64,000 bases of DNA from Gammaproteobacteria bacterium (lineage in GTDB: Bacteria; Pseudomonadota; Gammaproteobacteria; Pseudomonadales; Azotimanducaceae). Made by a program: the position numbers and the translations under genes. Within the stretch, counting starts at the first letter, position 1; each line of letters begins with the position of its first letter. Under the pieces are notes generated by a model that worked only from the letters and a program-made list of their open reading frames with translations, did not search any database and had not been told where the DNA came from. This document shows, piece by piece, positions 62,448-64,000 of this stretch. The stretch spans positions 1 through 64,000 of the forward strand of contig QJYB01000108.1 in NCBI GenBank assembly GCA_003247835.1, in the 5' to 3' direction.

Positions 62448-63260
62448 GTGATCGACTCGCTGTACGGCACCGTGCTGGGCAGTGGCATGAGCCAGGCCTG
62501 GATCGCGATCTTCGTGATCCTCCTGGTGCGCTATGTGGCGATTGCGGGTTCGGCCGTGCTCATCTGGTACGGCTGGCGCCGACCGCAGCGTTACGTGAAG
62601 AAGATCCAGCAGCGCTGGCCGCGCCTTGCGGACTACGTCCGCGAGATCGGCTACTCCATTCTCACCTTCATCATCTTTTCCGGCATCGCCATGCTGGTGC
62701 TCGCTGGTCCGGTGCGTCCGTATACGCATGTCTACGGTGACGTGGCCGAGTACGGCTGGGGATACTTCGCAGCGAGCCTCGTTGCCGTGCTGCTGATCCA
62801 CGACGCCTACTTCTACTGGGCGCATCGGGCCATGCACCATCCAAGCATCTACCGGTGGGTGCATCTGACCCATCACCGGTCCACCAATCCCACGCCGCTG
62901 GCGGCGTTCGCCTTTCACCCGCTGGAAGCGGTGGTGGAGGCCGGCGTAATCGTAGTGATCGCCTTTCTGATTCCCGTGCATCCGGGTGTAATCCTGCTGT
63001 TCGTGCTGATCATGACGCTCGACAACGTCTACGGGCATCTCGGCTGGGAGCTCTATCCAAAGAATTTTCAGCGCCACCCCATCGGCCGCTGGATCAACAC
63101 GTCGATCAGCCACAACCAGCATCACCGGCACGTCCAGGGTAACTATGGGCTCTACTTTCTGTGGTGGGACCGCTGGTGCGGCACGCTGCGCCCGGACTAC
63201 GACGCGACGTTCGACGAGGTCAGCGGGCGCGATACTGCCGGATCATTACCTGCCGCGTAA
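62448..63260 (+). CDS. Sterol desaturase / fatty-acid hydroxylase family protein
   Basis: This 270-residue di-iron membrane enzyme has four or five helices and the eight-His motif set HDAYFYWAHRAMHH, HLTHHRS and HNQHHRH. It may hydroxylate or desaturate lipids, sterols or terpenoids. GTG 62448 has AGAGGA 8 bp upstream. It starts 78 bp after the MFS gene, so read-through is possible. In a degradation island it might oxidise a hydrophobic substrate, but a lipid-modification role is as likely. Confidence 0.89.
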   Translation: MIDSLYGTVLGSGMSQAWIAIFVILLVRYVAIAGSAVLIWYGWRRPQRYVKKIQQRWPRLADYVREIGYSILTFIIFSGIAMLVLAGPVRPYTHVYGDVAEYGWGYFAASLVAVLLIHDAYFYWAHRAMHHPSIYRWVHLTHHRSTNPTPLAAFAFHPLEAVVEAGVIVVIAFLIPVHPGVILLFVLIMTLDNVYGHLGWELYPKNFQRHPIGRWINTSISHNQHHRHVQGNYGLYFLWWDRWCGTLRPDYDATFDEVSGRDTAGSLPAA

Positions 63261-63316
63261 TTGGACTCACCGATGACGGCTCTAGACTGATCTGACCCTT
63301 TCAGTCGGAGGCTGAT

Positions 63317-63958
63317 ATGAAGCTGTGGTCCGGTACGCTGAGCCCGTTTTCCACCAAGGTGCGCATCGCCCTCGCAGAGAAGCACCTGCAGTCCGAAATC
63401 GCCGAGATTCCCTGGTCCCGCGCCACCCTCTGGGGTCCGAAACCGGCGGCGTTCTTGGCGGTGAGCCCGAAGGGAGAAGTTCCGGTGCTGGAGGAGGCCG
63501 GCGTCGGTATCGTCGACTCCACGGTAATCAACGAGTACCTCGAGGAAGCCTACCCGCGTGTGCCCCTGATGCCCACCGAGCCGCTTGCCCGCGCCGAGTG
63601 CCGGATGTGGGAGGATATGGCCGACCATTTTATGGCAAGCCACCTCACGGTGCTGATTCGCGAGGTGTTCATGAAGCCGGATGGTCTGAATCGGGACGAG
63701 ACTGCGGTGAAGGACACCTTGTCGGCCTACGAACGTTATCTGGCGGCACTGGAACGGAAGCTCTCGACGGCGGAGCACCTGTGCGGAGCGTTTTCATTCG
63801 CCGACATTGCCACCTGGATCGGGCTGGCGTTTGCGCGCACGCTCGGCGTGAGCCTGGAGGACACACCGGCCATCCGAGCCTGGTACGACCGGCTCGCAGC
63901 TCGGCCCGCGTTCGCTACCGAGTTCGAGCAGATCGTCGCCGCGGCGGCCGCAGCTTGA
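63317..63958 (+). CDS. Glutathione S-transferase family protein
   Basis: The 213-residue protein has an N-terminal thioredoxin-like GST domain (MKLWSGTLSPFSTKVRIALAEK), the cis-Pro GEVPVL and VDSTVINEYLEE for glutathione binding, then a C-terminal helical domain. Ser or Thr in LSPFSTKVR is the likely catalytic residue. Distinct from the Cys-type GST at 33319. It may conjugate or isomerise an intermediate. A hairpin follows at 63983-64000. Confidence 0.88.
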   Translation: MKLWSGTLSPFSTKVRIALAEKHLQSEIAEIPWSRATLWGPKPAAFLAVSPKGEVPVLEEAGVGIVDSTVINEYLEEAYPRVPLMPTEPLARAECRMWEDMADHFMASHLTVLIREVFMKPDGLNRDETAVKDTLSAYERYLAALERKLSTAEHLCGAFSFADIATWIGLAFARTLGVSLEDTPAIRAWYDRLAARPAFATEFEQIVAAAAAA

Positions 63959-63982
63959 GTCAGGATCTACACGCAAAAAAAT

Positions 63983-64000
63983 GCCCGGCTGGAGCCGGGC
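63983..64000. terminator. Terminator hairpin at the window end
   Basis: GCCCGGC-TGGA-GCCGGGC forms a perfect 7-bp stem. On the plus side it is preceded by seven A residues (63975-63981, broken once by T in 63982), so on the minus strand it would be a good intrinsic terminator with a U-run. The plus-strand T-run would lie beyond the window. Confidence 0.72.

Noticed and set aside
1-64000. CRISPR arrays, tRNA, rRNA, IS elements or prophage
   Set aside because: I saw no spaced direct repeats of CRISPR size, no tRNA-like cloverleaf, no rRNA segment, and no transposase, integrase or phage structural proteins. The only tandem array is the 10-bp repeat at 10111.

Overview
The window is a G+C-rich chromosomal segment of a gammaproteobacterium. 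Its first 9.7 kb follow the classic order gyrA-serC-pheA-hisC-tyrA-cmk-rpsA-ihfB-lapA-lapB. The order resembles Pseudomonas-type genomes, but aroA, normally between or fused to tyrA and cmk, is absent. The genus cannot be told from the sequence. The accessory content (TonB receptors, DUF3604 proteins, a CYP153 P450, class D flavin monooxygenase, VOC and Rieske enzymes) suggests an aerobic degrader of aromatic, hydrocarbon or terpenoid-like compounds. I see no rRNA, tRNA, CRISPR, phage or insertion-sequence genes. No gene-free gap exceeds 300 bp.

Layout. (1) 1-10085: housekeeping genes, ending in a small helix-hairpin-helix protein and a 10-bp tandem repeat. (2) 10166-13334: a TcuA-like flavoprotein, a zinc alcohol dehydrogenase and a hotdog thioesterase. 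(3) 13331-18295: cell-envelope genes of unknown role, comprising a lipoprotein, an HExxH/TPR protein, two small secreted proteins, a transglutaminase-like peptidase and a transglutaminase/TPR lipoprotein. (4) 18319-20274: a DUF3604 protein. (5) 20351-31443: a copper island with copA-cueR behind a textbook CueR promoter, a Met-rich protein, cusCBA and a Cys/His-rich leader protein, with a CYP153-type P450 embedded. (6) 31556-33329: a small membrane protein with a sodium:solute symporter. (7) 33319-51523: a first catabolic island with GST, VOC dioxygenase-like protein, TetR, FAH hydrolase, flavin reductase, bicupin dioxygenase, Rieske oxygenase alpha and beta, HpaH-type hydratase, tartrate-dehydratase-like enolase, alpha/beta hydrolase, MarR, MetE-like protein, transporter, azoreductase-like flavoprotein and TonB receptor. 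(8) 51731-63958: a second island with two paralogous VOC/MarR pairs, class D flavin monooxygenase, two membrane proteins, TonB receptor, DUF3604, AhpD/CMD-like protein, MFS transporter, sterol-desaturase-like hydroxylase and GST.

The most notable non-coding signal is three separate families of shared palindromes in the catabolic islands. Family 1 occurs at 38793-38812, 43963-43982 and 49016-49035. Family 2 occurs at 52923-52943 and 57428-57456. Family 3 occurs at 51643-51655 and 59257-59269. Most copies overlap recognisable -35/-10 elements, and there are exactly three MarR-family genes nearby. This suggests three small local regulons, each coupling an outer-membrane receptor or a transporter to oxidative enzymes. 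The assignment of each regulator to its site family is inferred from proximity.
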